64,000 nucleotides of DNA from Sipunculus nudus (GCA_026874595.1 CM049311.1:33499676-33563675); one strand, 5' to 3'; positions 48,076 to 61,095 are shown, counted from the first letter of the stretch. Notes: generated by a model from the letters alone, not told the origin. Made by a program: numbers and translations.

Positions 48076-50157
48076 CATAGTAGCCAGGAGTGCGGCCGTC
48101 TGTACGATGCAGGATATGGCACTGATGCCGATTTCAGGACGCTGACATTTCTCTGCTGCCATAAATATCCGGTAAATCCGCAGACTCTTCACAAAGAGAG
48201 GGACAAACATCAGAGACACGCTCAAATGAAAACCTGCAAAGTTAACTATACAGGTAGCATCACGTGGCATAGCAACGAAAAGAAACATGCTGATGTAGCT
48301 CATCATCATCCCAACGAAAATAATGGCCATTTGCTCTCGTGAGGATCCCTTGATTGCTTTATGATCTCGGAACCTTATGAATACTGCGCATGCGCATATC
48401 GTCATAATTATTCCGAATGACGCCAAGATCGTTAGTCCCATACCATAATCCGCTAGCCATACCAGGTATTTGGGAGCGATTTCCCGACACTGCGTGAATG
48501 TGTCCGGATCTGGCCAAGTGTTGGTAGGACAAATATCACAGCCTTGGTTATCAGGTCTGACAATCTCATTTTCCCGGCAGCGCCGGCATTCCCAGCAACA
48601 CTGAAGCTCACCCTGAATGCGGAATTCCCCAGTTTTACAAGGCCACGCACAAACCGATTCAGGAACCTGTGAAGTACCGTTCAAGTTGTCGTTATACCTC
48701 ATCTGCCACTGGACCAGACCTTCCTCGACCTCGGATTGCCGAGTACTCCTCTTCCACGTGCCCACAGTCACGTGATCATATCCATTTTCCGTTACTATCA
48801 CTTGTTTTATTAAATAGCCGCCAATCAAGTCGCCTTTTTCATCCATTTCCACTGGTCCTGATTCTCCCTCAAACTTTGTTTTTCTTACTGCGGAAAGCAG
48901 ATCGGCTTGGCGAACGCATTCCGTAAGATTTTCCGGATTAATGTCTGAACAAGAATGTTTTATGACGTAATCAAGCGCGTGAGCAAACACGTTAACACTA
49001 TCCATGAAAACGGGTGTGTCCCCACGGTAAAAGAAATATGGGTATGACAAAGCAGATGGATATTCCTGGCAACTCTTCTTTGTGGAGTTGTTTTCAAAAC
49101 TACAGTCAAACATATCCTCCCAAAAATCCTCGATCCATGGGTTTGGATCGTGTTCCACAGGGCCTCTTTTGGAATAAAACTCTCGAAAACTCTTAGACCG
49201 ATTCCGTGGTATCATATAAGAGAAAGTTCCGACAGCGGATGCTTCGTTGCCCCTGAGGGATCTTAGATCGAAGGATTCTCCACCGATGAATATAAACTCC
49301 CCGACGGCATTGTTACGGACCAGGGCTTCGAAAAATTTTTCATAAGTCTCAAAGAAAGCGATCACCACCTTAGCATTTTTGTTTTCACGCAGATGGTAAA
49401 TGATGTTATCGTATTCACGTTCGTCGGCTGTTCTGGAAACCTGTCGAACATAGGCGATGCAGATGTCCAACACCTTTGTCTGCTTCTCCATGTCTTTCAT
49501 AGCGGTGTAACCATATGAACCCTCGATAAACAGGATAGAGATGTAGGTCCAGTTATAATGATGCACCAAGTCAATGATCGCTTCAGCTTGGTATTGGTCT
49601 GGCAGAACGATCCTGGAAAAATACTTGTAATTATCTTTATTACTGAATACCGAACTTGTGCCAAAGCTAAGATGGGGTATCTTGTGTTGGCTTAGGAGGG
49701 GGCTGATGAGACTGGTTTTCGGGCTTGTTGTTGGTCCGATAACACCCACGACATCGTAATGGTGTTGCGAGAAATGTGAACCAGTTTTCCGACATTCGTC
49801 TAGCATGCACGGAGCAAGAGGAACAAACTTTGACGCTTGGGTCAGGCTCGTAGCGGGGGTATTGCAGTCATCCAGGATGACAAATCCTAGGGTCGTATTA
49901 GGTAGGATTTCTGAATTGTTATTGATCTTTTCAACCATAAACACAATTGACTCTATCAACATGAATCGAGGTATGGAGATGTCTTCGCTGCATGGACGAC
50001 CCTTTTCAGGTTCATGGACAACAATAAGAATGCCGAGGTTTATGTCACCTGGTCTAAAGTAGGCAGTCAACGGGAGGTCCTCAGTGTTAAATAATGCCAC
50101 CACTAATGAGGATACACTCATCAACGACAAAACGGCTCGTGTCGCTAACCCGGCCAT
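48076..50157 (-). CDS. mGluR-like class C GPCR, gene B, exon 1
   Basis: Exactly as long as exon 1 of gene A (694 residues) with the same donor ATG|GTGGGT. The start is the ATG at 50155-50157, homologous to gene A; the frame stays open upstream only from a TTG and into the splice acceptor, so I do not extend it. All nine Cys of the cysteine-rich domain, C636 and the amino-acid-binding S145, T167, D187, Y215 and E294 are kept, and Leu67 again replaces the Arg that binds the glutamate side chain. About 50 residues differ from gene A. Several lie next to pocket residues (PKAT to PKTS after S145, SAEF to SSVF after T167, Pro to Leu before D187), so the two receptors may differ in ligand preference. 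Confidence 0.92.
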
Positions 50158-50229
50158 CGTCTCTTTGTTTCGATATTCGCTTCCGATCAATCTGGAACAA
50201 GGAAATGAAGAACGGCTATAAACAGTTAA

Positions 50230-50379
50230 GCACCTGCGGGACCAGCCAGAGTGGTCGTGTTAGCTGGTTGGTCGTTTAAGCCGGAGGTTGTATGATGATT
50301 TACAGGAGTCCGGGACCAAATATTTCGTCTTAGCGGGGTGGTCATGATAGCGGGGTGGTCGTAAGGGGAGCTTTCGACG
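50230..50379. mobile_element. Upstream pogo-like MITE, unit B, left end lost
   Basis: Inner GTGGTCGTG..GGTTGGTCG words and the right part before TA at 50380 match the copies in A and C, but the left CACTGAAATCTCGC end has been deleted. Confidence 0.5.
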
Positions 50380-50949
50380 TATTTATATGTGTCCAGTTAA
50401 GTTCATTACTTCTATTACACTAAACATGTTATGGACAAAAAGCCTTGTCTCGTCCCAAGTCTCTTAAGTCCCTATTCGCCCTGCACATATCTCCAAGTAC
50501 GACCTTATCTAAAAAAGATGTAAAGATCAAGATAGGTGTATCCTTTGGAATAACAAAAAATGTGTTCTTTAAGTTTTGCTTTGTTAATAACCTTGCAGTT
50601 GTCTATGATAGGATTATGAAAGCCTGTGAAGGTGAAAACAGGGATGTAATGCAAAACTGCCCCACAGTGACGATTTCTGGGAGCCGTGTCGTTTATACAT
50701 AGAACAATTCGTCATGATGCCTTGAAATTGCCCCTACTACCTGGACTGAGACCACTCTACGATTAGTTGATACAACCTTGACTGACGACCACCGTAAAAT
50801 AAGGCTGATACCCTGTCCACAGTGACAGGGTATCAGTCGCCATTATGACAAGAAGGTTAAGGTCACAACGTCGGGATTTAAAAATCATATTTAAAATTAG
50901 TTGCGATGAAATTACGGCAGACTTGCGATGATCTTTTTTAGATATGCTT

Positions 50950-51217
50950 TGTTGGCGGCTAAGGCCTCCATTAGTTTATTGCGGGCCCTTGGTGTGAAAT
51001 CCTCCCCCTAGCTGACTCATTCAACCGTGAAACCCCTGAAAGGCGCACTCGATTGTGAATGAAATATGGCCGTTGAGCACGGCTTCCCTTTAAGCCAGCA
51101 GAGCGCTCATCCTTGGTGGGGGTCGGCCGGGAAAATGTCATCGCCACGACTTAGATCTGAACTCGCGATCTTCCGGCTTTGAGTCTTGTGCTCTAACTCT
51201 GAGCCACAGAAGCCGGT
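50950..51217 (-). mobile_element. tRNA-derived SINE, unit B copy
   Basis: Minus-strand head GGCTTCTGTGGCTCAGAGTT with box A-like and CGAGTTCAGATCTAAG box B-like parts. It is more worn than the copies in A and C and about 55 bp longer in its 3' part. Confidence 0.55.
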
Positions 51218-54200
51218 ATGCAATGATCGTTAAGGGGTGGATTAAGCTCACAGTGAAACTCACAAGAATTAATTTATATCCTTTCATTAAAAAAATACCC
51301 TATTAAATCATATTTTTGGAAACGTATGATTAGACACAGTCTTGGGAATTTTACCAGCATTTCAACATTATGCCCAGATGTATTTTTTAGTTGTTACAGG
51401 TATGCTTTGATAAATTATTTTTTGTTCGAGTATTTTAAATTCATTAAAATGAACTTTTGGATAAAACCATCAATTACCAGACATCCACAATTTATAAAAA
51501 ACAACATGTACAGCACATCCTTAGTTTCAGAATATGCACATGTCGAGGGGACAAAGGCCAGTATTTTGTAAGTATTAAGTAAAAACTGAGACAATGTGTA
51601 CATATATTCATGAGAGAGACAATATGTACACATATTCATGAGAGTGCAATATGATATTCACGAAAATATTAAGATACGACATGCTATACTGTTGCCAACA
51701 GGACCCGTTTACTTCCAAAGGCGATGACGGGTTTATTTTTATGTTTTTCTTGTACCAAATCATTATTGCATAGTCCATCTGAACCCATAGCCGAGCCACA
51801 ACTGTGAACGTGGTATTGCAGCAGTTAATTCAGCTACAATAAAACACAAAACAGGCCGCTATTAGGGGATAAGGATAAAGCGTATATTTCGTTTATGCCA
51901 TACACCTCCGCCTCCGGCCTATCTTGTGTGAATAAACATCCTGTTCATATATGTACTCAATGTGATCACAGGAATTTTTACATCAAAATCATCAACTACT
52001 ATAGACTCCTTGTGATAACAGGAACTTTTACCTCTTAGTCATCAAAAAGACTCATTGTGTTAACAGGATTTTTTTTAAATCATAATCACAAGATTCACAT
52101 TCGGGTTTGGATGTGTGGATATTGAACATCTGTCAGCTAACTTCTGTAATCGCTCTTTCGGTCAAAACAATTATGTTTCCACACTGCACAGAATCGTACT
52201 CTCAAGAGTAAGACCCTGCAGTTAAGGGATGGCTGGCAAAGAAATCCTCTCCCCACAATGCGCATGGGCAGCTTACAATACCGTCGGCTCAGGTATTAAT
52301 GTAGTAAAGAGGTTAATGTAATCCTTTAACCGATGCTGGATCAGAATTGTTGCAAGGAAAATAACATTACCATGGTTGCTTTTTTTTTGTAAGGACTGAA
52401 AGGATACATTTTAGTAAGCATGCGCATGCGTAATGTAAACAGAAGTTATTTTCTTGAATTGTGACAAATTTTAATTCTTAAGTTTGACAGTTGAGACAAG
52501 AGGTCCCGGTCGTCCCCAAAATGCCAAACGGAAATAGGTGGGGTTTTGAGTAGAAACGCCATCTGGCGGGAGCGTGCTTTGTTTCTTTAATGAATAATAT
52601 CGGAGTTTGATTAAAGACTACATTACTTCATTCTTTAAAGGTGTCGAATTTTCAAATCACCGGACAGTTAATTTATTAAGGCTACTTCATTTTAGCTCAT
52701 GGTTCGCTTGGCGTTTGTTGCTATCTTATTTATTTTTTTTCTCAGATTTCTAATGTCTTCTGACATATATTGAAAAAAAGTACTCCATTGAATGGCTAAA
52801 CAACATCGTCGACTTTGTTTCAAACTAACCATACTCTTAAATATAAAGTCCAACAAAAGGTCCAGTCACAGAGTAAAGGATCAGGGGTCCAATAGAAACA
52901 GGTAGGCACTCAATGGAATCCCCACTCCATTATGGGTCTCCGATGATGCCATTCAGGGTCACCCTATAGGGGTAAAAGTATATTATTGACATTCCTTGTA
53001 TCAAAATTTTCAAACCCCAAGACAGTATCTTGAACGTTACCAAGGTGGTTGGTTGCACATGTACGGAGGCTGACAGGTCACTCAGCGTTTTCTGGCCTTT
53101 TTTTTATAAGAGTTGAATTGATTCTCTTTAAGTAACAGACAACAGAATAGGCCACTTTATTTTTTTATTCTATTTTAAATGTGTATTTTCCCTGTATTAA
53201 CGCCGAAATTTAAAAAAAATTTCAGAACCGGCAACCAGGACTTTTCTTAATTAAAACATATAATTAACAAATCTACGTAAAAAAGACGCACAAAAAGACA
53301 AATATGAAAATTTAGACAGACATCGAGCAATTTATATAGCCCATATTAGTATAAAACTTGAATGGGAAACTGAATCACCGTGACCTCCGTTCCGTTATGC
53401 TCATGGTACACAGTTAACATACCAACGTAAATTGTGTGGCCGCAGCTGAGCGTGACGTCACGCTTTCTTGCTCCCCATGCAGGCTAGACATCATGTGTGC
53501 CAGTTTAAACTTTGTGTAAATTTAAATACACGGGGAATGCAGTACAGGTATTCTATTTTTTAGATGAATTATGGCAATTCCATATAGGATCGCACATAAC
53601 CATGGTTAAGCAACAGCTATAGTAGTGGTTAATCACAAAATGCAATGAAATTTGATGGGTTGTTTGTATAAATGAAAAAAGTGCCTATTATGTAAATACC
53701 AAATATAGTATCATAACATTTTACATTATAATGCAGAAAACAGGAGTAATCAGTTATTTATCAAAAGACACAGTTAACAGAAGTCATTACAACGGCATTG
53801 TAAAAAAATATGTTTTTTTTTAATTGCTCTGTCTATTCCTTCATCTACCATACATATGGTTGACGTGGTGTGTAAGACATATAAAACTGGTTTCAATGAT
53901 TTACATCCTCAATAAGACGATAAATATTTTGTAGACCTTCCCCTCCCACGATAGAATAAATATAAGTATATAACCATATTTTTATTTAAATCAATTGATC
54001 CCGATTTCAAAACAAGATATTATATAATTTGGATAATATAGTACCATGCACTTGCACAAGGATGATTCCTTCTGTGGTTCATAAGAACCGATTTTCTAAT
54101 TTTTTCCAAAAACTTCATTTATGTACGGGCGGTCCGGTGAAGAATGTTAAAGTTTAACATCTGTTTCAGTTAGCCTACTCTTTTTTTTTGTTAATAAAAT

Positions 54201-55248
54201 ATCAATCGAAGGAACTGGTATTTATATATAAAACGTCACTAGGGCCCGCCGATTTCATTAATAATCACACCAAAGTGGGGGCGAGGATGGAATACACTGA
54301 TAAAAAGAGACTCACCAAACTGACCATCACGCACTCCACCATATGAGTGGATCAAATTTGTGAACTTTGCACCCAGGGATGGTCATGAGTAAATTTCAGT
54401 GAACTGTGACGGATCCATCGGCCCTTGACGGCAGACATATGTAACGTGGTCAAAGAGTGTCGAATTACTATTGTTGATTTTTCGCGATTTTGACCTTTTC
54501 GTTATTTCGCGATTTTCTATTTACACGACCTCAGTTTAGTGCGGTCCCCCCGAAACACCCAATACACCGGTGTTTTGGGTATCTGTGAAAAAAAAACTCA
54601 CGAAACACCATCTTAACTTCAAATTTGATATAAATGGGTACACTCCGTATGGGCTATTATAGGTATCCGTTTTATATAAGGATTATTCAATAAGCGCCCG
54701 ACATCTCAAGAATTTGAGGGGAACCCAGAAGAATATAGATCGGTTGGAAATTCGTGTTTTTTAATAGGCAGATAAAGTTGTCATAATATTTATAATATTA
54801 ATCTTTTATTAGCGTGTAACATAAGACAGCTGTTATTATTTATGTTTTTATAGTATCTATAATATAAATAATTTACCCTACAGAAATAGATTATGGATAC
54901 GAGGTGCCAGTAAGGCTGAAGTATTAAAATATGTGTACTATATATAGTGGCGGTCTTATTCACCAAAGTTATTTTCCTGTTAATTTTCCCATCGTGAATA
55001 TCGCGAATGTTCAGTTTAAATAACATGAAAAAAGTATTTATAATGCACGTATGTGACTACAAGTTAATATGTTTAATCAAATGATTTAATTATCGATGAC
55101 GTCATGATTGGCTCTGATCGACCGAGGAATCAATTTCAAGGTAAGATATTTTGATAAAATATAAAATATTTTTTTCTTGTTTACAAAAAAACTTTGTGAA
55201 TCGTATCTTTCTCTGAAATAGAATTAAGAGATCAGCACAGTATCAACA

Positions 55249-55506
55249 GATGATACATTCATCATGTGATAATACAATATATAATATTTATATATTACAA
55301 AATAAATATATTAATAAAGAGAATTATAGACTTTGGTTCCATTTATAAGTTAACTAAGAAAAGTTATATCTAAACATGGTTAACAATTAACTTATACTCC
55401 ATTATAATATCTTTTTTCTAAAACCTTATAATTAATTGTAATATATCTGAAATGTGATTAAGTACATATATACCTGTATTTGAAATGTGCTATACAGATC
55501 CTAAAA

Positions 55507-55557
<51 letters not shown>

Positions 55558-55905
55558 ACATTCATCATGTGTTAATATAAAGCAGGGGCTCCAATATAGG
55601 GAGGATGGGGGTAAATATCCCCCCTCCACTTTTTGGTAAGGGGGATGGTCAATGTAATCACCCCCCCCCCCCCAAACACTATTCAACGAATTATATTATA
55701 TATTGCAGAAGAAATATATTAATAAATAGAATTATACACTTTGGTCCGTATCAAGGCCTGGTATAGAATTAACTTATACTGTAAACATAATACCTATTTT
55801 CTAAAACCGTATAGTTAATTGTAATATATTTGAAATGTGATTTAGTACATATACATATATTGAAAATGTGTCATTCAGACGCTAAAAGGTATATATGTGT
55901 GTAAT
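55249..55905. repeat. Two-copy tandem duplication of about 310 bp
   Basis: GATACATTCATCATGTG, AATATATTAATAAA, TTAATTGTAATATAT and GAAATGTGATT recur in the same order at 55249-55553 and 55554-55905. The second copy has an inserted C-rich piece (55585-55680). Each copy ends near a TA run. Confidence 0.7.
55510..55554. repeat. (TA)n microsatellite
   Basis: About 22 TA steps between the two copies of the 310-bp duplication. Confidence 0.95.
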
Positions 55906-55971
55906 GGTGTGTGTGCGCGCAAGTGATCAGCCGCCCTAGAAGAAAATTGACGGCGCTGACATAAAATATTT

Positions 55972-55974
<3 letters not shown>

Positions 55975-56034
<60 letters not shown>
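55975..56034. repeat. (TA)n microsatellite
   Basis: About 29 TA steps. Confidence 0.95.
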
Positions 56035-56036
<2 letters not shown>

Positions 56037-56244
56037 GCTAGCGTCACACTGCTATTGTAGATAAGTGATAAAGATAATTATTGAAAACTCACTGTTAATT
56101 TTTCTACTGAAGAGCTGTGATGGGCAATAGTGCTGATGTGCGGTGACCATATACAAATATCAAAGAAATGACCTACATGATACAGAAATTATCTGCACAT
56201 CATAAACATGCAATACATAATTGTAATAGATAAAACCTTATATG

Positions 56245-57062
56245 TATTGAATATAGCCCAATGAAATGTTATACATCAGTTAAGGTTTTACAATGCGTTG
56301 GTAATGCATGGAATCGCGACGCGAGGCCGAGCGAATGTTGTGATTGACACACGCCAAGTAAAACTTTACTGGTTTATAACTGAACTGTCCCAAATGTTTT
56401 GCTTCAAGCTCGAAGACAATTTTATTTCTGCCCATGCTGACACGTGTAGCTTCACTAAACTTTCTTACACAGGTCATTTTATGTGTACTAGCCAACAATG
56501 GGGACCATGGCAACCACCGACTGCCAGTCTGAAGCAGCGCACTAACATCTACCCACGCGCGCAGTTCCGTCGTCTTGATCGCAGACGGATCGGGGGCCGG
56601 TTGCTGCGGGATCATCATGATCGCAGCCCTGTCGTGGACTGAGCTCTTCATTGGGTAGTAGGGACCTCATGCGGACGTAAGGGGAACGCAGTTTGATCAT
56701 AAACGACGGTGTAACAGCAACGGGTAGGAACGGCATAAAACGACCGAAAATTGCACGCACTAAAAACATGCACGGTTGGTTGTGACCGGGGCTTTACTGA
56801 CACTAGCGCAAGTTGATGCGGCGGCCGTGTACAGGCAGCCACCTACGGGCTCCGTACGGGCTCCGTACGGGCACCGTACAGTAGACATACGGAAGTCGTA
56901 GAATACCCATGCGATTATCAACGCCTGCTCGGCTATCCGAGAGACGTATGGCGTACCTGCGGCTGTCGTAAGGGGGCTTTGCGGCTTCCGCAAGGTTAGC
57001 TTGCGGCGTCCGCAGAGTTAGCTCAGGCCCGTAGGCTGACTGCTGAGTGGGAAGGGTCGTTT
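56245..57062. other. GC-rich island, probable transposon debris
   Basis: Base composition rises to about half GC, and both strands stay open for 60-125 codons in several frames, with no domain in any of them. It starts with the foldback end word TATAGCCCAATGAAATGT. It contains three tandem copies of a 12-bp word (GGGCTCCGTACG, 56846-56880) and inverted words around TGCGG..CCGCA (56990-57020). GTTGTGACCGGGGCTT resembles the GTTGTGACCGAGGCTT of 59200. Likely a mosaic of non-autonomous elements. Confidence 0.45.
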
Positions 57063-57080
57063 TCACTGATAATGGAACCT

Positions 57081-57091
57081 TTATATATATA

Positions 57092-57128
<37 letters not shown>
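57081..57128. repeat. (TA)n microsatellite
   Basis: About 23 TA steps with one A-A break. Confidence 0.95.
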
Positions 57129-57129
<1 letters not shown>

Positions 57130-57133
<4 letters not shown>

Positions 57134-58143
57134 GATGTTTGCTTTTAACGGAATAAAAATAATCCAAATAAGCATACAATTTTTAGCGAATTGTCCTTTC
57201 TCTCGCCGTGTGTACTCGGAAAGTCCCATCCAAAGCGTTTTACAAGCGTCTGCTACAGCACAAGTGTGGTCATAAGGTGGATTCGTATATATATACGTGT
57301 ACACTAAACAGGGGCAAAAAAGTGCATGGACACCCATTTCATTTTAGATTTGAAAAAGGAAACTATCATTTATGTCAAACTCACACCTCAGTCACCTGAT
57401 ATTCTCCGGTTGATGTCTTTTCGAATGATTATTACGTTAACTGACAGTTAGATGAGGTTGCTTGAAATTTAAATATATTCACTGCAGATAACTTGAAAAT
57501 TAGCATTCTTGGAAATAAGGCGAGGCAGTTAGAAGCTGAAAGTCAGAAATTAAAAGGAAATTCTTTGACAAATGGCGCAGTATATAGAACAGAAATGGGC
57601 TTGAGTTGGAACTTTAATAGGTCATTCAAGATCCCCGGACACTTCTGCGAGTTCCGAATAAAAACAAAACTAATTAGGTATATAAATTGTACTGTATGAC
57701 AAATGAAATGTGTAGACTGAACTACTTAGGGGAATATAGCCTAAAAGCTGTCAAAATAAACGATCACAGTAACTTCGAGAGCCTCAGTGATTGAAATCCA
57801 TATTTATATTAAACATATTTCATGATAATTATGCTATTCGTCAGTCCATACAGGCAAGGGGCACACAGCAGCTGTGCTCCACTTCGGCATATACAGGTAT
57901 ATAGAAAAAACGTAGGCTTGCCCTCCATTACACTGTGGAGGTGGCCTGTCCACTGTTTTAATTTCTGGATGAACTGAGCTCCAGCTTAAGCGGTTAACAT
58001 ATTCATTGAGTATAGAGATTCTCGACTAAATACATGATCCAGTCCATATTTTTTTCTAATTACTCAACACCGACTTACTTTATATCGTACCTATTATAAT
58101 GAAAAGCTCTGTGCCTAAATCAAAACAATACAGGCTAAACATA

Positions 58144-58195
<52 letters not shown>

Positions 58196-59020
58196 CATAT
58201 ATAAGGCAGTCTTGAATTGTTATAATAGGTTTTGAATGCAAGCTGGTTTAGTTTAATTTTTCAAAGGAACAGTGCACAGTGACCTAGTTTCCGGTTTGAT
58301 AGAACTTCTGTACATCGTATTGTACGTAAAATTGCAAATCCGTAGGTAACGATGTAAAACCACTCTAATCTAACGGGCAGACAAACTGCTGATAGGACGA
58401 CTATAAACAGTGAATTATCGTATTATAGTCTTCTAAACTAACGAAGAAATATGCAAGGCCTTCCTTTTATTTTGCAACACCAACAATCAAAAATTTCCAT
58501 AAGCTCATTTATAAATCTTTATACGATTTATTTTGTTAATCTTTTCTTTTTTTTCTTCCTTAATTTATTATTCTTATGGAATTAAGCTGGGTTTAGACCC
58601 TTGGCATGTATGCCACCTGTGCCCTGTTGACAAAGTGGACTGAGTTACACCCGTTGGCCTAGAAACAAGAGGATGCTACTCCACTCTTTGCATGAGAGGA
58701 ACAATTAAAAAAATTCCCTTTATCCCCTCTCACACAGCAACAAACAACCAGTTCTGGATTATAATCTGAAGCAAGCAGTAAACGGGTTATTTAAAGCTTT
58801 TTTCAGAGGTGAAATTTATATTTTGAACTGTACCTGCAAGCTACATTCTTGACAAAGCTGAATGAAAGAGGCCGCTATAAACAATATTTATACATAAATA
58901 TAATCTATATATATAAGAGATATAAGCATGGAACCGGACAAAAAGAGTTAAACATAAAGTTCTGTTTAATGTTCCAAGATATAGCACATCTGTATTCGTC
59001 AGGCGGAACTCAGATGCTCA
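57130..59020. other. Intergenic stretch with a (TA)n run, no gene recognised
   Basis: A TA run lies at 58153-58191 and the rest is AT-rich. Short frames (for example 57493-57699 plus) have no domain or splice context. A G run of about 20 bp stands at 59024-59046. Confidence 0.35.
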
Positions 59021-59139
59021 GCGGGGGGTTGGGGGGGGGGGGGGGCGTCCCAACCCTACGGGCCTGTAGCTTACTTTACCGTGCGAAGGACGTGAGAATG
59101 AGGAAGACCCCGTACCGTTCCCGCACGTCGGCCGCATAA

Positions 59140-59580
59140 GTATTCCTGCGGTTACAAAAACCGAACGGTGATCAACGGTGTGCGGTGGCCGAAGTGGGTT
59201 GTGACCGAGGCTTAAGGCCAAAAAAATAAGGTATGGTTCTCAGGCATTTTTTTTTTCAGAAATCAGTGCGGGCGGGCGGTATTTTATTTTTGACCTTTTC
59301 TTGAGTGTTCCGATAAAAAATGTCATATGATCAGGGAGAAGCATGAAAATAACAATTTTTTTGCTAAAAAGAAAAAAAAACACTACATAAATTGTATTAT
59401 TTATCTTCTTGAAAGATAAAAATCAAAATAAAAATTCTTGATGCGGGGGTGTAAAATTGACGTGGGCTGTGCCTAAGAACCATACCTTTTATTTTTTTGG
59501 CCTTAGTATTCTTGCGGTCCCCAAAACAGTGCGGTACTCTACGGTGTGCGGTGACCGCAGCGGTCTATGACAGAGGTTTA
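59140..59580. repeat. Pair of 80-bp direct repeats flanking a MITE
   Basis: AGTATTCCTGCGGTTACAAA...ACGGTGTGCGGTGGCCG (59140-59215) is repeated as AGTATTCTTGCGGTCCCCAA...ACGGTGTGCGGTGACCG (59505-59580), each ending in GAGGCTTAAG or GAGGTTTAAG. The MITE at 59213-59505 sits exactly between them. Confidence 0.6.
59213..59505. mobile_element. About 290-bp MITE with GGCCAAAAAAATAAGGTATG ends
   Basis: The left end TAAGGCCAAAAAAATAAGG then TATGGTTCTCAGGCA is mirrored on the right by TGCCTAAGAACCATA and TTATTTTTTTGGCCTTA. The inverted ends are about 35 bp and nearly perfect. The flanks are TTA/TTAA-like, but the exact target duplication is unclear. There is no coding capacity. Confidence 0.65.
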
Positions 59581-60459
59581 AGTGGAATGTCTCTAGTCTT
59601 CTTATAGGATCTCCCAGGCCCCGATTTACCATAATTTACCATAGGTCTCCCGGAAAGCTATGACCAGTTACTATGCTAATCAGAAGAAACCGCGTGTATT
59701 CCTTAACACAAGTTGCCTTGCATCACAGCTTATTGTAATGCGAGTGGAATTGAACGTATACAGTCAGAACAAAATACACTCCACATGTTGCATAAATGTA
59801 AAAATGCGTATTTGTACTTAACAGGTTATCACAAGTAAAATACACACACAAAAACAATTTATGTTTTTCTTTAATGTTATATGTATATTAAATATTAAAT
59901 ATATATTGCCAATATGTGTACAGTTGTCTGGGTACTTTTGATCATATTGTCATATGACTATACTTGTCATATAAAATTGTAATGTTGATCGTTTTTAATG
60001 ACGGTTTTAATTTATGATTCTGTCCATACCTTTGAAGAATAAAATAAGAAGGGGAAAAAAGAATAAATAATTCGAAATAATTTGCATATTCAGACTTCAG
60101 AACAGTGCTGATTGGCATTGGTGCTAGACTGGCCGACTCATATACAAATAATAATTGAAATTAAATTATCTGTATATAACATAAATTAACTGCATATCGC
60201 AAAACTGTATACTGTGTGATTACTTGAGTACATTATTCTTCGGCCTATTTTACGTTATTTCTGTCCAATGTATATGTAAACATAAAACCTTGTTTTTTAT
60301 TATTCAAAACAAGATTGGAATTTATATTATATTGTTATCATCATTATTATTATTATATTAATTCAAAACCGTATATACACAAAAACATGAATATGATCAA
60401 AACAGATTAAAAAATATAAATAAAATTATTATAAGCATCGCATAAAACATCAGAAACCA

Positions 60460-60625
60460 CTAAAGATGCGCTTCCCTAGCTATATTGATCTTTAAACGAA
60501 AGCTAAAACAAGTAAATGGGTCCGAAGGACAACCATTTGACGGGAACTTGTTCCAAATATCTGGGGCAACATTTGCAAAGCCCTGTCACTAAACGTGGAT
60601 AGATTTACTGCTGGCTTGAACATAT
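60460..60625 (-). pseudogene. 3' end of a CR1/jockey-like LINE ORF2
   Basis: On the minus strand the end of a LINE ORF2 is readable: SDRA, then after a one-base shift FANVAPDIWNKFPSN, and on to a stop at 60460-60462 (ending NIAREAHL). This matches the general R-x-F-x-x-x-A-P-x-x-W-N-x-x-P tail of many non-LTR elements. Its 5' side joins receptor sequence at about 60718. Confidence 0.6.
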
Positions 60626-60718
60626 TTTATTCCTATATAATGTTGTTTGGTTGGTTTATAGTCAATTTCGCAAACGTAATCTACTTTTAAGATTAGAAAG
60701 GAATATAAACCTGCGAGA

Positions 60719-61017
60719 GTATTGCAGTCATCCAGGATGACAAATCCTAGGTTCGTATTTGGGAGGATTTCTGAATTGTTATTGATCTTTTCTACCGCAA
60801 ACACGATAGACTCTATCAACATGAATCGAGGTATAAGGATATATCCGCTGCATGGACGGCCCTTTTCAGGTTCATGGACAACAAGAAGAATTCCGAGGTT
60901 TATGTCACCTGGTCTTGAGTACACAGTCAACGGGAGATCCTCAGTGTGAAATAATGCCACCACAAGTGAAGATACACTCATCAACGACAAAACTGCTCGT
61001 GTTGTTAACCCGGCCAT
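60719..61017 (-). pseudogene. Truncated third receptor copy (gene C), first 100 residues only
   Basis: ATG at 61015-61017 and the first 100 codons match gene A with one amino-acid change (Ser61 to Leu), including the signal peptide and the start of the Venus flytrap domain up to DDCNT. There the similarity stops within a few bases, and the frame runs on for 42 foreign codons (60589-60718) formed by LINE-derived and unknown sequence. The rest of the receptor does not appear elsewhere between 55.2 and 60.7 kb. It cannot make a receptor; at best it could make a short secreted fragment. The 5' splice-acceptor region and upstream MITE are intact, so transcription remains possible. Confidence 0.85.
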
Positions 61018-61095
61018 CTTATCTTTATTTTAATCCTCGTTTCTGATCAATCTGGAAAGAAGAAATGAAGAACTGCTGTAAACAGTTTAAGTATA

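Larger units (their letters stand above)
39152..55240. repeat. Segmental duplication unit B (about 16.1 kb)
   Basis: Direct, more diverged copy of unit A in the same block order: left-hand unique DNA, LINE remnant, receptor exons 2 and 1, upstream MITE, SINE, minisatellite, then the ATGACGTCATGAT end block. It differs by a private insertion (39415-41640) and by lacking the foldback element and the 24.7-25.0 kb insertion of unit A. Confidence 0.8.

Noticed and set aside
50158-50190. An upstream extension of 11 residues for receptor B
   Set aside because: It would start at TTG and reach into the splice acceptor; the ATG at 50155-50157 matches gene A and gene C.
56280-56651. Overlapping frames of 114-123 codons on both strands of the GC-rich island
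   Set aside because: Open frames on both strands are expected from GC-rich sequence, and neither shows a domain or splice sites.
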